From Synechococcus sp. PCC 7336 (lineage in GTDB: Bacteria; Cyanobacteriota; Cyanobacteriia; Thermostichales; PCC-7336): 64,000 bases of DNA. The translations under genes and the position numbers were made by a program. Shown here in pieces: positions 61,794 to 64,000 of the stretch (positions within the stretch are counted from its first letter, which is position 1; the number at the start of each line of letters is the position of its first letter). Where the stretch lies: assembly GCF_000332275.1 (NCBI RefSeq), contig NZ_CM001776.1:2376789-2440788 (forward strand), in the 5' to 3' direction. The notes beneath the pieces are model-generated. The model searched no databases, had not been told where the DNA came from, and was given only the letters and a program-made list of their open reading frames with translations.

Positions 61794-62105
61794 ATGGCAA
61801 CAATCACACTGAATGTATCTTCACTCAAACCCTTGGGCGATCGCGTCTTCATCAAGATCGCAGAGCGGGATGAAAGGACGACTGGCGGCATTTACTTGCC
61901 CGACGCCGCCCAAGAGAAGCCCCAAGTGGGGGAAATCGTGGCAGTTGGCCCCGGTAAGCGTAATGACAGCGGCGAGCTCGTGCCTCTCGATGTCAAGACG
62001 GGGGATAAGGTGCTCTATTCCAAGTACGCCGGAACCGAAGTCAAACTCGGCGACGATGAGTGCGTGCTGCTGGCAGAACGCGACATCTTGGCGATTGTGG
62101 AGTAA
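61794..62105 (+). CDS. groS: Co-chaperonin GroES
   Basis: This 103-residue lid protein closes the GroEL folding chamber. It contains [42 protein letters not shown] with the mobile loop RTTGGIYLP, and [42 protein letters not shown]. Length and text are standard. It is the first gene of the CIRCE-controlled operon; groEL follows after 93 bases. Confidence 0.97.
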   Translation: MATITLNVSSLKPLGDRVFIKIAERDERTTGGIYLPDAAQEKPQVGEIVAVGPGKRNDSGELVPLDVKTGDKVLYSKYAGTEVKLGDDECVLLAERDILAIVE

Positions 62106-62177
62106 TGCGATCGTGGAGTCATTCTGCTCCTCGCGCATTCGAGCGCGCTCATTTCACGACTGAATCTGTTCACTTAG

Positions 62178-63827
<1,650 letters not shown>

Positions 63828-63873
63828 AGCCCGCGATGGTTGGCATTTTCGCCAATCTCGCTAAACCTTCATA

Positions 63874-63903
63874 CTCCCGGCTGTTAGTGGCCGGGAGCTT
63901 TTT
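63874..63903 (+). terminator. Intrinsic terminator after groEL
   Basis: CTCCCGGC-TGTTAGTG-GCCGGGAG (63874-63897) is followed by CTTTTT. Nothing was recognised between this and the window end (63904-64000), which holds only about 97 bases. Confidence 0.92.
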
Positions 63904-64000
63904 GGGTTGGAAATTTTCCGATTCGTGCGTGCCCCTATGCTTAGGAATGCCGCTCGGCAGAAACTGTATGGATTGAACGACTAAAATCGGAGGGCGGCAC

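Overview
The window is chromosomal DNA from a cyanobacterium. The HIP1 octamer GCGATCGC recurs throughout (for example 714-721). There are adjacent flv3 and flv1 flavodiiron genes, a CCB2/CCB4-type cytochrome b6f haem-attachment factor, a short RRM RNA-binding protein, a dapA-rnj pair, gltB-gltD, and a CIRCE-controlled groES-groEL operon. Genus and species were not assigned. Gene density is high, and several genes appear to start with GTG or TTG.

Layout. 1-5913: gltB (its 5' end lies before the window) and gltD. 6026-13911: a CHASE2 sensor kinase, a small membrane protein, a SpoIID/LytB protein, and a large RTX-tailed secreted nuclease with a duplicated N-terminal module. 14153-14655: a YefM-YoeB toxin-antitoxin pair. 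14941-29802: mainly housekeeping genes (yccF, S-formylglutathione hydrolase, MFS transporter, ispD, infC, an usher-like secreted protein, SprT-like protein, radA, tRNA-Pro(GGG), tpiA, a degenerate alpha/beta hydrolase, CCB2/CCB4, a group 2 sigma factor, purA, a secreted FKBP). A nested-palindrome MITE-like element lies at 25360-25655. 30068-32608: a TetR repressor gene divergent from a PNPOx-like, GST and DUF1348 cassette, with two operator boxes between them. 32735-34386: a DUF29 protein and an overlapping pair of TIR/deoxyribosyltransferase-like genes. 34519-39309: flv1, flv3 and a glycosyltransferase. 39318-42969: a truncated HigB remnant with its HigA-like partner, a HEAT-repeat protein, a VapC pair and a Cas4/AddB-like nuclease.

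43246-47922: an RRM protein, an SRAP protein, and a complete cobalt-type nitrile hydratase cluster (CobW GTPase, DUF1097 membrane protein, beta, alpha, accessory protein). 48015-50352: a same-strand trio of a DUF1173-like protein, a DUF2188 protein and a third TIR-like protein, which looks like accessory or defence DNA. 50519-58024: an OmpR-type regulator, Uma2, GNAT, prohibitin, a protein with a duplicated unknown domain, a PatD-like protein, purF, a 56-residue ORF whose stop overlaps the purF stop, and an RluE-type pseudouridine synthase. 58481-63827: dapA, rnj and groES-groEL.

How the genes work together. gltBD assimilates nitrogen, and nitrile hydratase could release amides from nitriles upstream of that route. 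flv3/flv1 and the CCB factor serve photosynthetic electron transport. The most promising candidates for an undescribed system are the overlapping TIR-like pair (33437-34386) and the DUF1173/DUF2188/TIR-like trio (48015-50352). Their functions are inferred from short motifs and context only.
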